A stretch of 59,497 nucleotides of DNA from Acidiphilium rubrum (GCF_900156265.1 NZ_FTNE01000025.1:1-59497); one strand, 5' to 3'. Shown: positions 17,197 through 27,030, counted from the stretch's first letter. Notes: a model not told the origin generated them from the letters alone. Made by a program: numbers and translations.

Positions 17197-17220
17197 AAAA
17201 CCCGGCGCCTCAGCGCCGGG
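17197..17220 (-). terminator. Intrinsic terminator after hcp
   Basis: On the minus strand a perfect 8-bp GC stem (CCCGGCGC at 17201-17208 pairing with GCGCCGGG at 17213-17220, four-base loop) is followed at once by TTTTCC. It lies 12 bases downstream of the hcp stop, in the right orientation for hcp. Partial readthrough would feed the unknown gene at 16575-17150. Confidence 0.88.
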
Positions 17221-17232
17221 CCCGTGCCGAAA

Positions 17233-17715
17233 TCAGCTCATCTTCATCGTCTTGAGGTCGAAGTTCACCACGCTCTGGGTGCCCGACGAGCCGTCGTCTT
17301 TCATCGGGACGCTGACGAAACTGACCGATGAATAATTCAGCGAAATCGACTCGCTTGGCTTGTCGCCGCCCGAGGACAGGCTCAAGCCGGACATGATCAC
17401 GTCCTTCATCTTGATTTCCAGATATTTATCGGAGCCGGACCCTGCGGAGTTGGTACGGACGAAGGCGATATCGACGTCCTTGGCCGCGCCGCTGAGCGCT
17501 TCCTTCAGCAGGTCGGGGCTCGAGATGTCGTAGTCCTTGGTAATCGTGACTTCCGAGAGGCTCGGCAGGCTGGATTCACGGCCTTCGCCGCTGCCGGACT
17601 GCATGGCGATGCCGCGCCCGACACCCCATTGCACGCTGTGGAGCTCGATCCATTGGGTGTAGCTTTCAGTCGTCACGTCGCCGTTGATCGCTGCATATTT
17701 CATATAGACGGCCAT
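17233..17715 (-). CDS. hcp: T6SS tube protein Hcp (TssD)
   Basis: 160 residues, standard Hcp1-family length. Typical features are the N-terminal MAVYMKYAAINGDVTTESYT, WIELHSVQWGVGRGI, SEVTITKDYDISSPDLLKEA and the C-terminal SLNYSSVSFVSVPM. Hexameric rings stack into the tube propelled by the sheath and can carry small effectors. AGGAG lies a few bases upstream of the ATG. It follows clpV by 29 bases and ends in a strong terminator, which fits high-level expression. Confidence 0.97.
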   Translation of the reverse strand: MAVYMKYAAINGDVTTESYTQWIELHSVQWGVGRGIAMQSGSGEGRESSLPSLSEVTITKDYDISSPDLLKEALSGAAKDVDIAFVRTNSAGSGSDKYLEIKMKDVIMSGLSLSSGGDKPSESISLNYSSVSFVSVPMKDDGSSGTQSVVNFDLKTMKMS

Positions 17716-17744
17716 TTGGTCTCTCTCCTGCTGGGTTATAAAAA

Positions 17745-20468
17745 TTAGCCAAGTTGGTAGCGGAACGACCCTTCGGGACCAATTCCGACGCTGATGTGGG
17801 AAATCGCCTCGCCATTGGCCAACCGGGCCAGAACCTCCGCCGATAGTTCGGGCAGGAGGCTGCGCGAGAGAATATTCTCCACGTTGCGCGCGCCCGAGGA
17901 GGATTCCTTGCAGCGCGCGGCAATGGTTTCGACCAGTTCAGGCTCGTAGGTGAAGCTGGCCTTGTAGCTGTCGCGCACACGGCGCGCGATCTTGTTCAAC
18001 TGAAGTGTGACGATCTGGCGAATGACTTCATCCGACAGCGGGAAATACGGCACTATGGTTACCCGGCCGAGAAACGCCGGCTTGAAGTATTTTGCCAGTT
18101 CCGGGCGCAGCGCCTCGGCCAGCCCTGCCGCATCCGGCGCGGTTTCAGGATCGGCGAACAGTTTCTCGATCAGATCGGTGCCGGCGTTCGAGGTCATGAT
18201 GATGACGGTGTTCTTGAAGTCGATGTCGCGGCCTTCGCCGTCCTTCATGTTGCCTTTGTCGAACACCTGGAAAAACACATCCTGCACGCCGGGATGCGCC
18301 TTCTCCATTTCGTCGAGCAAAATCACCGAGTAGGGGCGACGCCGCACCGCTTCGGTCAGCACGCCGCCTTCGCCGTATCCCACGTAACCGGGTGGGCTGC
18401 CCATCAGGAGCGAGACCTTATGCTCCTCCTTGAACTCGGTCATGTTGATGGTGGTGATGTTCTGCTCGCCGCCATACAGCAGATCGGCGAGCGTCAGCGC
18501 GGTTTCGGTCTTGCCGGTGCCGGAGGTGCCGACCATCAGGAATACGCCGATCGGCTTGCGCGGATCGGTCAATTTCGCGCGCGAGGTGCGGATCGCCTGC
18601 GCCACCGCTTCGAGTGCGTGGGGCTGGCCGACGATACGGCGCTCCATCGTGGTTTTGAGGTTGAGCACGGTGTTGATTTCGTCGGATTGCATGCGCCCGG
18701 CCGGAATGCCGGTCCAGCTTTCGACGATTTCGGCCACCGCCTGCGCATCGACCACCGGAAAGATCAGCGGCATTTCGCCCTGCGACGTTTTCAGCCGCGC
18801 CGTGACGGCGGCCAGCGCCTGGCGCAGCATGCTCCGATCCTCCGGCGCCGCGGTGTGGACCGGTGATTCGAGGATGGCGATGTCGCCGGACGCAGCCTCG
18901 ATCGGTGCCAATTCGGGCGTCGCCATCGTCGGTTCGGGGCTTTCGAGCCGGGTGCGCAGCGCGGTGATCTCGGCGGCCAAATCCTTCTCCGTCGCATAGC
19001 GCGTCTCGAGGCCGGCGAGGTCATCGACCAGCCTCGCGCGTTCCTCCTCAAGCTCGGCCTGCCGCGCCGCGTGATCCCCGCCGCTCGCCATTTCGCGCGC
19101 CAGAATGCCGGTTTCGGTCGCGATCAGATCGAGCCGCCGCCGGCGATCCTCGATCGGTGCCGGTTCGGTCGCCTGGCTCATCGAAACTCGGGCGCAGGCG
19201 GTGTCGATCAGAGAAATCGCCTTGTCCGGCAACTGGCGCGAGGGAATGTAGCGCGCCGAAAGCCGCACCGCCTCGCTCACCGCCTCGTCCAGAATGCGGA
19301 CCTTGTGGTGTTTTTCCAGCGTGCCGACCAGGCCGCGGATCATCGCGGTTGCCATCGGCTCGGATGGTTCCTCGACCTTCACCACCTGAAACCGTCGTGC
19401 CAGTGCGGCGTCACGCTCGAAATATTTCTTGTATTCCGCCCAGGTGGTCGCCGCGATGGTGCGCAATTCGCCGCGCGCCAGCGCCGGTTTGAGCAGATTA
19501 GCCGCATCGTTCTGCCCGGCCGCGCCACCGGCGCCCACCATGGTGTGCGCCTCGTCGATGAACAGGATGATCGGCCGGGGCGAGGCCTTGACCTCCTCGA
19601 TCACCGATTTCAGCCGGTTTTCAAACTCGCCCTTCACGCCAGCGCCCGCCTGCAATAACGCCATATCCAGCGTGCGCAGCACGACGTTTTTCAATGCTTC
19701 CGGCACATCGCCTTGCGCGATTTTCAGCGCCAGGCCTTCGACCACGGCGGTTTTGCCGACGCCGGCTTCCCCGGTCAGGATCGGGTTGTTCTGCCGCCGC
19801 CGGGTCAGGATATCGATCGCCTGACGGATCTCGAAATCGCGGCCGAGAATCGGATCGATCCTGCCGGCCCGCGCCCGCGCCGTCAGATCATCGGTGAATT
19901 GATCGAGTGCGGCCGAACCGCCGGGGCGGGGGGCACCATCGTCGCCGCCCGCCGCCGGCGCACCATCTGCCGCCAGCGTGGCACTGTGGGATTCGGTTGA
20001 GTTCTGGGTGATCGCGGCGAAGTCGCGCTTGAGCATTTCCGCTTGGATTTTCGCAAGCTGGCTTGAAGCCTCGCGCGCCCGGCGGGCCAGCCCTTCATCG
20101 GCCAGCAGCGCCCATAACAAATCGCCCGAGCGGGTGCGCGACAGCCCATGCTCGATCGAGGCGAGCAGCCAGCCTTGTTTCGCCCAATCCACCACATCCG
20201 GTGACAGGGCAGGGGCCCTGGCATTGCCGGTTTTCATTCGGTCGAGCGATCGGTTAAGGTCGATCAGGAACCGGCCATGATCGATCTCGTAATGGCGCAG
20301 AATGAGCGGAATATCGGTATCCGTCCCGTCCGCGAGCTTGAGCAGCCAATGTTCGATCTCGACATTGTAATGGCTACGCGACAAGGTAAGTCCGGCCGCT
20401 GCTTCGAGGCTGCGGCGGCTGTGCTCGTTCAGGCGCGCGATGAGAGATTTGAGATCGATAGCCGCCAT
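17745..20468 (-). CDS. clpV: T6SS sheath-recycling AAA+ ATPase ClpV (TssH)
   Basis: 907 residues from ATG 20468 (MAAIDLKSLIARLNEHSRRS), preceded by AAAGGGGAGC. The frame extends 52 codons further upstream, but that extension is AT-rich and lacks ClpV similarity. It has an N-domain (1-150) for sheath binding, a first AAA+ module with Walker A GEAGVGKT (233-240) and DEAHTMVG, a middle coiled region, and a second AAA+ module with GTSGTGKTETAL and LLDEMEKAHPG. It disassembles contracted TssB-TssC sheaths using ATP. It is divergent from tssA. Confidence 0.97.
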   Translation of the reverse strand: MAAIDLKSLIARLNEHSRRSLEAAAGLTLSRSHYNVEIEHWLLKLADGTDTDIPLILRHYEIDHGRFLIDLNRSLDRMKTGNARAPALSPDVVDWAKQGWLLASIEHGLSRTRSGDLLWALLADEGLARRAREASSQLAKIQAEMLKRDFAAITQNSTESHSATLAADGAPAAGGDDGAPRPGGSAALDQFTDDLTARARAGRIDPILGRDFEIRQAIDILTRRRQNNPILTGEAGVGKTAVVEGLALKIAQGDVPEALKNVVLRTLDMALLQAGAGVKGEFENRLKSVIEEVKASPRPIILFIDEAHTMVGAGGAAGQNDAANLLKPALARGELRTIAATTWAEYKKYFERDAALARRFQVVKVEEPSEPMATAMIRGLVGTLEKHHKVRILDEAVSEAVRLSARYIPSRQLPDKAISLIDTACARVSMSQATEPAPIEDRRRRLDLIATETGILAREMASGGDHAARQAELEEERARLVDDLAGLETRYATEKDLAAEITALRTRLESPEPTMATPELAPIEAASGDIAILESPVHTAAPEDRSMLRQALAAVTARLKTSQGEMPLIFPVVDAQAVAEIVESWTGIPAGRMQSDEINTVLNLKTTMERRIVGQPHALEAVAQAIRTSRAKLTDPRKPIGVFLMVGTSGTGKTETALTLADLLYGGEQNITTINMTEFKEEHKVSLLMGSPPGYVGYGEGGVLTEAVRRRPYSVILLDEMEKAHPGVQDVFFQVFDKGNMKDGEGRDIDFKNTVIIMTSNAGTDLIEKLFADPETAPDAAGLAEALRPELAKYFKPAFLGRVTIVPYFPLSDEVIRQIVTLQLNKIARRVRDSYKASFTYEPELVETIAARCKESSSGARNVENILSRSLLPELSAEVLARLANGEAISHISVGIGPEGSFRYQLG

Positions 20469-20617
20469 CTGCTCCCCTTTTAGGACCGGATACGTGCCGG
20501 TTTTGTTACGACGAAACAATGTTGTGGTTTTGATATTATGGGCTAACACCCGACTTGTCCAGATTAAGAACCTGCAACATGATGACTGTATGACCTTTGT
20601 CACACTGGATTTTTTGC
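20469..20617. promoter_or_regulatory. Divergent promoter region clpV/tssA
   Basis: 149 AT-enriched bases between the two divergent starts must drive both clpV-hcp and tssA. The stretch TTGTGG...TATTAT around 20522-20540 could be part of a plus-strand sigma-70 promoter, but the match is loose. No operator palindrome is evident. Confidence 0.4.
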
Positions 20618-21706
20618 ATGACACTCGACATTACTGATTTGTTAGGGCCGATCACGGAAGACGCGCCGAGCGGCGCTGATCTGCGGGCCGATTATGCGGC
20701 GCAATCGGTCTATTACCGGCTGCGCGATGCGCGGTCGGACGCGCGGGCGGCCGAGCGGGCGGCCGACGCCGATGCTTCGCTCGAACCCGAGGTGGCGCAA
20801 CATTGGCGCACCGTCCTGCAATTGTCACAATCCGCCCTGGCAAAATCGCACGATCTCGAAATCGCCGCCTGGCTGACCGAGGCTTTGGTGCGCGAATCCG
20901 GCCTTGCGGGCCTCGCCGATGGTGCCGCGCTGATCGCGGGTTTTGCCGCGCAATACTGGGAGAGTGTGTTTCCCCTGCCGGATGAAGATGGCATGGAAAC
21001 CCGCATCGCGCCGATCGCCGGGCTCAACGGCGTCGGCGGCGATGGCACGCTGATCCAGCCGTTGCGCAAATTGCCGCTGTTCAACACGGCGGATGGCGCG
21101 CGGGTTTTGTTGTTCCAATACCAGCAGGCCGAGGAAACCGCCGGGCTGGGCGATGCCAAGCGCAAGGCCGCCCGGATTGCCGCCGGCGTCGCTGATTTCG
21201 CCAAGTTGGAGACCGAGGCGCGGGCGGTCGGCGTCGCGCATTTCACCGCCCTCGCGCAACAGGCCATCGCCACGCTGGCGGCGTGGCGCGGCATGGCGCA
21301 GACGCTCGATGAAGTGGCGGGCGCCGATGCACCGGCCGCGAGCCGGGTTGCTGAAATTCTTGAACAGGTCATCAACATCGCCAAGCGCTACGCCCCGCAG
21401 GCCGGCGCTCCGGCCGTCATCGCGGCACAGCCCGTCATGGCGGAGATCGAACCCACGGAGACTGACATGCCGGATGCCCAAATGCCCCGCAGCGCCGTGC
21501 GGACCCGCGAGGATGCGCTCAACCAGCTCACCGAAATCGCCGAATTTTTCCGCCGCACGGAGCCGCAATCACCGATCGCGCTGACGCTGGACGAAGCCGT
21601 CCGCCGCGCCCGCCTACCTTGGCCGCAGCTGATCGAGGACATTCTGGCCGATGCCGCGGTGCGTCAGGCGATGCTGACGGCGCTGGGGATCAAGCCGGCC
21701 ACATAA
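20618..21706 (+). CDS. tssA: T6SS baseplate/cap protein TssA (ImpA)
   Basis: 362 residues from ATG 20618 (MTLDITDLLGPITEDAPSGA). The N-terminal ImpA domain has the expected DLRADYAAQSVYYRLRDARS, HDLEIAAWLTEALVRESG and YWESVFPLPDEDGMETRIAP. After a variable linker, the C-terminal region ends with SPIALTLDEAVRRARLPWPQ. TssA primes tail-tube and sheath polymerisation. It is the only gene in its unit and converges on the tssBC unit, with a palindromic repeat between them. An upstream TTG start would add seven poorly conserved residues. Confidence 0.95.
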   Translation: MTLDITDLLGPITEDAPSGADLRADYAAQSVYYRLRDARSDARAAERAADADASLEPEVAQHWRTVLQLSQSALAKSHDLEIAAWLTEALVRESGLAGLADGAALIAGFAAQYWESVFPLPDEDGMETRIAPIAGLNGVGGDGTLIQPLRKLPLFNTADGARVLLFQYQQAEETAGLGDAKRKAARIAAGVADFAKLETEARAVGVAHFTALAQQAIATLAAWRGMAQTLDEVAGADAPAASRVAEILEQVINIAKRYAPQAGAPAVIAAQPVMAEIEPTETDMPDAQMPRSAVRTREDALNQLTEIAEFFRRTEPQSPIALTLDEAVRRARLPWPQLIEDILADAAVRQAMLTALGIKPAT

Positions 21707-21708
21707 AA

Positions 21709-21845
21709 GAAGCAGAGATCGTCTTTCTTTCAAAAGAATAGAAGCGAAAATCCCCAGGAATACAAAAAACTAAGCCACCCCAGGCAACATCCCAAACTAA
21801 AAAAAGTTTTTTGCTTCTTTTTTACAAAAAAGAAGTGCTGCCTTG
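21709..21845. repeat. Palindromic intergenic repeat (copy between tssA and tssC paralogue)
   Basis: The right arm is well kept (AAAAAAAGTTTTTTGCTTC followed by TTTTTTACAAAAAAGAAG). The left arm (GAAGCAGAGATCGTCTTTC...) is degenerate. It lies between convergent genes, where its T-rich hairpins could act as a terminator in both directions. Confidence 0.75.
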
Positions 21846-21869
21846 ACCTCAGCCGCGTTAGTCACAGCA

Positions 21870-23357
21870 TCAGGTCCGCGGCGCCGACAATTCCGTCACC
21901 AGCCGGAACGACGCGCTGATATCATCGAGTTGGTAGTGCGGCTGCAAATGGATCGTGCAGCCGAACGAACCCGGCTTGCTCGCAAGCTCCCGCACCTCGA
22001 CCCGCGCATCGAGCAGCGGGTAGCGCGCCCGCGTCTCGGGGCCGGCGTCCTTGTTGGCATTGGCGTAGCGGCGCAGCCAGGTGGTCAATTCGCGCTCGAT
22101 CTCGCTGGCGGTGCGGAACGCGCCGGTCATGTCGCGCCCCATTACCTTGATGAAATGCGCGAACCGCGACACGCAGATCATGGTATTGAACTGGGCGGAG
22201 AGCCGGGCATTGGCATCCGCCGCCTCGGCGCGCGGCCCGCTGTAGCGGCGCGGCGCCTGCAGGCTGCGCGCGGCCCCGAGCACGGTCTGGCCGCCGAACC
22301 CCAGCGAGGACAGGGCCATGACCCCGGCATCGACCAGCGCGCGTTCCTGAGCATCGGTCAGCGCAATTTCCGCCTCGAACCGGTCCTGGCCCTGCGCGGA
22401 ATCCACCGAAAAGCGTGGCGCGGTGCCGGTGGTGATCAGCCCGCTGCCCGGCCAGTCCTGGATATAGCCGCGCATGTCGGCCGGCCAATCGTAGGTCGCC
22501 ATCGCGCGCGCCACCGTCATGGCGATCGCATAACCGGCGGCGAACCAGACGATGTCATCGCCGGTCGCAATCGTCTCGGCGTAACGAAACCCCCGCCGCG
22601 CCTCGGCGCGATCCTCCCAGGCCGGGCGGGCGCGCAGGCGCGGCAGTGCGAGGCCGACGAAGCGCATATCCTCGCGCTGGCCCAGGTTGCGGAACCGCTG
22701 GTGCTCCGGCCCCGTGAAAATCGCCGCCGGATTGGCGACGCCCGATAATTCCTCCATCCGGTCGACGCCGAACAGCGCTGCGGCTGCGCCGAAAATCATC
22801 GGTGCGAAGGCGGCGGCCGCGATTGCCGAGAGCCCCGCGATCGCGGCGACATCATCGCTCGGCGCACCTGGCCCGGGCCGGTGGCGCACTTCGTAATCCA
22901 TCACCAGCAACCCATAGGGCTCGCCACCCGGGGTGCCGAATTCATCCTCGTAGATCCGGCGGAACAACTGGCTCTGGTCGAATTCCGCGGCCCGCTCAAG
23001 GTCGCGGCATACTTCGCCCCAGGCGGCGTGCAGCACCCGCAGGCGCACCCGCCCGCTCGCCTCGATGCGATCGGCCAGCCAATGCAGCCCGCGCCATGAT
23101 CCTTCGAGCCGCAGCAGGCGCGGCGCGTGCAGAATTTCATCGATCGCGGCGGCCAGCATCGCATCGATCATCGCGATGTCATGGTCCAGCATCGTCGCCA
23201 GCCGGGTTGGATCGCGCAGGATCGCGGCGCTATCGAGCCCGAACCAGATGGCGAGCGAAGGGGCCGCCGGCGCGGTCAGAAACCGCGCGAGATCGCCCGC
23301 CTCGGCCTGATGCCGGTCGCCGAAAAATTGACCGGCCAGCACAGCATCACGCAACAT
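21870..23357 (-). CDS. Second TssC-like sheath protein (TssC paralogue)
   Basis: 495 residues. It shares the TssC fold landmarks with the neighbouring tss[66 protein letters not shown] and a C-terminal segment of the PGSFGCTIHLQPHYQLDD type. It lacks the long charged N-terminal segment of canonical TssC and its C-terminal end has drifted. It lies 26 bases after tssC in the tssB operon. Agrobacterium T6SS has the same order with TssC41 and TssC40, where only one TssC pairs with TssB. By analogy this is the divergent, possibly baseplate-proximal copy; that role is inferred. Confidence 0.9.
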   Translation of the reverse strand: MLRDAVLAGQFFGDRHQAEAGDLARFLTAPAAPSLAIWFGLDSAAILRDPTRLATMLDHDIAMIDAMLAAAIDEILHAPRLLRLEGSWRGLHWLADRIEASGRVRLRVLHAAWGEVCRDLERAAEFDQSQLFRRIYEDEFGTPGGEPYGLLVMDYEVRHRPGPGAPSDDVAAIAGLSAIAAAAFAPMIFGAAAALFGVDRMEELSGVANPAAIFTGPEHQRFRNLGQREDMRFVGLALPRLRARPAWEDRAEARRGFRYAETIATGDDIVWFAAGYAIAMTVARAMATYDWPADMRGYIQDWPGSGLITTGTAPRFSVDSAQGQDRFEAEIALTDAQERALVDAGVMALSSLGFGGQTVLGAARSLQAPRRYSGPRAEAADANARLSAQFNTMICVSRFAHFIKVMGRDMTGAFRTASEIERELTTWLRRYANANKDAGPETRARYPLLDARVEVRELASKPGSFGCTIHLQPHYQLDDISASFRLVTELSAPRT

Positions 23358-23383
23358 GCGAGATCAGGCCATGAACGATCCGA

Positions 23384-24874
23384 TCAGGTCTTTTTCGGAA
23401 TATTGGCGACCATCCGCATCGATGTGGTCAATTCCTCCATTTGCAGCCACGGCCGCAAATAGGCGATCGCGTTGTACGAACCAGGCTTGCCGGGGATCTC
23501 CTTGACCTCGACCTTCGCTTCCCGCAGCGGATATTTCGCTTTCATTTCCGGCCCGGCATCGGCATTGCCGTTCACATAGGTGCCGATCCAGCGGTTCAGC
23601 CAGTTTTCGCAATCCTTGGCTTCCATGAACGAGCCGATCTTGTCGCGCGCCATCACCTTCAGGAAATGCGCGAACCGCGATGACGCCATGATATAGGGCA
23701 GGCGCGAGGAGATCGCGGCATTGGCGGTCGCATCCGGCCGGTCGTATTTTTTCGCCTTCTGCGTCGATTGCGCGCCGAAGAACACCGCGTAATCGGTGTT
23801 CTTGTAGTGGCAGAGCGGCAGGAAGCCGAGGTTCGAGAGTTCGAACTCGCGCCGGTCGGTGATGCCGATTTCGGTCGGGCATTTCGCATCCATGTCGCCA
23901 TCATCGGATTGGAAGACGTGGAACGGCAGATTATCCACCTTGCCGCCGCCCTCGGCACCGCGGATCGCGACACAGAAGCCGGAACTCGCAAAGCTCGCGG
24001 TCAGCCGCTCGCCCATCATGTAGGCGGCATTCATCCAGCAATAATCGTGATGATCCATCGATTGCGCGGCGCCGGCGGCGTTGAACGGCGCCTCTTCGTA
24101 GTTGAACGTCTCGACCGGCGCGGTCGCGGCGCCATAGGGCACCCGCGCCAGCGTGCGCGGCATCACCAGCGAGACGAACCGTGCATCCTCGGTCTCGCGA
24201 AAGCCGCGCCATTTGGCGTATTCGGCGGTCTCGAAAATCTTGGAAAGATCACGCGGCTTCGATAATTCGGTCCAGTCCGAAAACCCGAACATCCCGGCAC
24301 CCGCCGCGGAAATGAACGGCGCGAACGAGGCGGCCGCCACGTTGGAAATCAGGCGCAAACTCTCGATGTCGTCAGGATGGTTGGTCCATTCGTAATCGCC
24401 GATCAGCGCGCCATAGGGCTCGCCGCCGGGTGTGCCGAACTCGTTTTCGTAGATCTTCTTGAACAGCTGGCTCTGATCGAACTCCACCGCCTTGGTCAGG
24501 TCGCGGTTGAGCTCGCGCTTGGTCATGTTGACCACTTTGATTTTGAGCGATGTGCCGGTCTCGGAGTTCATCACCAGATGATTGAGTCCGCGCCAGCTGC
24601 CTTCGAGCTGCAAGAACCGCGGATTGTGCATGATCTCGTTGAGCTGGGTCGACATCCGCCGATCGATCGCGGCAATCGCGCGGTCGATCGTGCGGGTCAG
24701 GTTCTTGTCGAACGTCACCGTGCCGGACAGCGCTTCCTGCACCAGCGTCTTGACCAGGTCCTGCGCCCGGTCGGGTTCGGTCTGCTTGGTTGCGCCCACC
24801 ACCTGGTCGAGCAGGCTGACCTGCTCGGTCTCGGTCGTGGTGGTGCTCGCCGCTTCGGATTTCGTGCCTGACAT
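23384..24874 (-). CDS. tssC: T6SS contractile sheath large subunit TssC (VipB)
   Basis: 496 residues, canonical. Landmarks are [80 protein letters not shown] and the C-terminal [18 protein letters not shown]. With TssB it builds the cytoplasmic sheath whose contraction drives the tube. Its ATG lies two bases after the tssB stop. Confidence 0.97.
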   Translation of the reverse strand: MSGTKSEAASTTTTETEQVSLLDQVVGATKQTEPDRAQDLVKTLVQEALSGTVTFDKNLTRTIDRAIAAIDRRMSTQLNEIMHNPRFLQLEGSWRGLNHLVMNSETGTSLKIKVVNMTKRELNRDLTKAVEFDQSQLFKKIYENEFGTPGGEPYGALIGDYEWTNHPDDIESLRLISNVAAASFAPFISAAGAGMFGFSDWTELSKPRDLSKIFETAEYAKWRGFRETEDARFVSLVMPRTLARVPYGAATAPVETFNYEEAPFNAAGAAQSMDHHDYCWMNAAYMMGERLTASFASSGFCVAIRGAEGGGKVDNLPFHVFQSDDGDMDAKCPTEIGITDRREFELSNLGFLPLCHYKNTDYAVFFGAQSTQKAKKYDRPDATANAAISSRLPYIMASSRFAHFLKVMARDKIGSFMEAKDCENWLNRWIGTYVNGNADAGPEMKAKYPLREAKVEVKEIPGKPGSYNAIAYLRPWLQMEELTTSMRMVANIPKKT

Positions 24875-24876
24875 GA

Positions 24877-25389
24877 TCAGCCCTCCTTGCCGGCGCCGAG
24901 GCCGAGTTCACCTGACAGCGCCTTGAGCTCGCCATCGTTTTGCAACACCTGCTCGAGCAATGATTCCAGCTGTTCCGAACGATCCGCCTTGCTCATCAGG
25001 TCGCGCAGCTTGTTGCGGGTCTCGAGCAGCGCCTTCAGCGCCGGCACCTGCTCCACCACGCGCTCGGGATCGAAATCCTCGATGCTGTTGAACTTCAGGT
25101 CCACCGCCATCTGGCTGCCGTCGTCAGCGAGCTTGTTGTCGACCTTGAGCTTCAGGCCCGGCGCCATGCGTGCCATCACGTCGTTGAAATTGTCACGATC
25201 GATCTGGATGAACTTGCGTTCCGCCAGCGGCTTGAGCGGCTGCGTCGGATCGCCGGAAAAATCGCCCAGCACGCCCATCACGAAGGGCAGTTCCCGCACG
25301 ATCTGTGCGCCCTCCGTCTCGACGTCATAGGTAATATGCACCCGCGGTTTACGCACGCGGTTGAGTTTTTCATGAATGCTGCCGCTCAT
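24877..25389 (-). CDS. tssB: T6SS contractile sheath small subunit TssB (VipA)
   Basis: 170 residues from ATG 25389 ([20 protein letters not shown]). It carries the typical [28 protein letters not shown] and [20 protein letters not shown], with a C-terminal helix that ClpV can recognise. It is the first gene of the tssB-tssC-tssC2 operon and diverges from tagJ. An upstream in-frame start would add 17 residues without TssB similarity. Confidence 0.97.
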   Translation of the reverse strand: MSGSIHEKLNRVRKPRVHITYDVETEGAQIVRELPFVMGVLGDFSGDPTQPLKPLAERKFIQIDRDNFNDVMARMAPGLKLKVDNKLADDGSQMAVDLKFNSIEDFDPERVVEQVPALKALLETRNKLRDLMSKADRSEQLESLLEQVLQNDGELKALSGELGLGAGKEG

Positions 25390-25675
25390 TGTCCGGTTCC
25401 CCAAAAAACGTCGAAATCGATGCAAGATCGTCCGATGCAAATACGCTTGTCACAGTCCTGGCACAGTTCTGGCCGGGCGATCCGCAGCGCACATCGTCGC
25501 AAAATCGCCCATTGGTTGCAATGTTAGCCTGTCCTTGCCGGGGCGTAAACAAACTCGTTGTTTCGTCATAAAAATAAACGCGAACCTTATTGTCGCAATC
25601 GCAACCAGCCATTGCGCGCCCAGCGCCGTTTCAATACTAATCCCATCAACGTCAAAGATGCCGGGAGGGTGAACC
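25390..25675. promoter_or_regulatory. Divergent promoter region tssB/tagJ with a sigma-54-like box
   Basis: 286 bases, AT-richer than the flanking genes. On the plus strand 25459-25473 reads TGGCACAGTTCTGGC, which matches the sigma-54 -24/-12 pattern (GG-N10-GC, TGGCAC kept) with two differences. It is about 200 bases upstream of tagJ. Sigma-54 control is known for several T6SS, but no activator gene is in the window and one box of this quality can arise by chance. Confidence 0.3.
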
Positions 25676-26515
25676 ATGCCGAGCGACCAGACTGCGACCC
25701 CGATCAACGCCGCATCCCCCACCGCAGGCAGCGCCGGTGCCGCGTTTCGCGCCGGCCAGCTCGATGCCGCGGTCGCCGCCGCCACCGCCGCGGTCAAGGC
25801 AAAGCCGACGGATGTCGCCGCCCGCGTCCTGCTGGTCGAAATGCTGGTGTTCGCCGGCAATTTCGAACGCGCCGATGTCCTGCTCGATGCCGCCGGCCAG
25901 CTCGACCCGGCCGCCGCGCTGGTCGTCGCCGAATTCCGCCAGCTGCTGCGCGGCGAAATGGCCCGCCGGCAATTATACCGCGATGGCAGGGTGCCCGAGT
26001 TTCTCGGCGAACCAGGCCCGGTCGAACAATCCCTGCTCGCATCCCTGGTCGCCCAGCGCGCCGGCGACCTGGAGGCGGCACGCGAGGCCGCCGCCGCCGC
26101 CGAAGCCGCGCGCACCGCCCGACCCGGCACCGTCGACGGCGCGGCGTTCACCGATTTTCGCGATGCGAGCGACACCACAGCGGGGATTCTGGAAGTTCTG
26201 ACCACGACCGGTAAATACTTCTGGGTGCCGATTTCGCGTGTGACCGAAATCACCTTCCACAAACCCGCCCGCCCGCGCGACCTGATCTGGCGGCGCGCGA
26301 GCCTCGCGGTCGAAGCCGGGCCGGATGGTGATGTCTATATCCCCGCCATCTATGCCGTGACCGGCGAACCCCCGGCCGATGAGTATCGCCTCGGCCGCGC
26401 GACCAATTGGCAGGACCACGCCGGCCTCGTTACAGGCATCGGCCAGCGCGAATTCCTGGTCGGCGACGATGCGGTCCCGATCATGGATCTCGGCACGCTC
26501 GTCTTCGCAGCATGA
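25676..26515 (+). CDS. tagJ: T6SS accessory protein TagJ (ImpE family)
   Basis: 279 residues. The N-terminal half is a short helical TPR-like repeat region (AAFRAGQLDAAVAAATAAVK, AARVLLVEMLVFAGNFERAD). The C-terminal half has ImpE signatures (FTDFRDASDTTAGILEVLTT, GKYFWVPISRVTEITFHKP, RPRDLIWRRASLAV). TagJ binds ClpV and the TssB N-terminus and assists sheath turnover. GGGAGG precedes the start. Its stop overlaps tssE (ATGA). Confidence 0.93.
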   Translation: MPSDQTATPINAASPTAGSAGAAFRAGQLDAAVAAATAAVKAKPTDVAARVLLVEMLVFAGNFERADVLLDAAGQLDPAAALVVAEFRQLLRGEMARRQLYRDGRVPEFLGEPGPVEQSLLASLVAQRAGDLEAAREAAAAAEAARTARPGTVDGAAFTDFRDASDTTAGILEVLTTTGKYFWVPISRVTEITFHKPARPRDLIWRRASLAVEAGPDGDVYIPAIYAVTGEPPADEYRLGRATNWQDHAGLVTGIGQREFLVGDDAVPIMDLGTLVFAA

Positions 26516-27030
26516 GCCAGACCCCGTTCAACGACCGGGTGCGCGATGCCGGGGCGCGCGTGCAACTCTCCCCGCTCGACCGCCTGTTCGACGATGCGCC
26601 CGATCGCGACCGCGATCGCCCGCTCTCGCCCGGCGAAGCGATGACCGTGCTGCGCCGCTCGGTCCGGCGCGATCTCGAAGCGCTGCTGAACGCCAAGCGC
26701 CGCTGGCACAGCCTGCCCGGCAAACTCACCGAACTCGCAGGCTCGGTCGCCGGCTACGGCCTGCCCGACTACACCTCCGGCAGCATGGCCGACCCCGGCG
26801 CGCGCGAATCCTTCCGCGCCGAGGTCGAACGCACCATCAAAACCTTCGAGCCGCGCTTCGCCCAGGTCGCGGTCGTGCTGGTCAAGGCGGAAAACCCGCT
26901 CGACCCCACCCTGCACATGCGGATCGATGGCCTGCTGCACGCCGAACCCGCGCCGGAGCCGATCAGCTTCAACACGATCGTCGATGCCACCTCGGCTGAA
27001 ATCGAAGTCAAGGGCGAGCGCTTTGTCTGA
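26512..27030 (+). CDS. tssE: T6SS baseplate wedge protein TssE
   Basis: 172 residues from ATG 26512, overlapping the tagJ stop. gp25-like features are present: SPLDRLFDDAP, LRRSVRRDLEALLNAKRRWH, YGLPDYTSGSM, and IKTFEPRFAQVAV with the conserved E-P-R motif. TssE starts sheath assembly at the baseplate. Its end overlaps the TTG start of tssF by eight bases. Confidence 0.95.
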   Translation: MSQTPFNDRVRDAGARVQLSPLDRLFDDAPDRDRDRPLSPGEAMTVLRRSVRRDLEALLNAKRRWHSLPGKLTELAGSVAGYGLPDYTSGSMADPGARESFRAEVERTIKTFEPRFAQVAVVLVKAENPLDPTLHMRIDGLLHAEPAPEPISFNTIVDATSAEIEVKGERFV

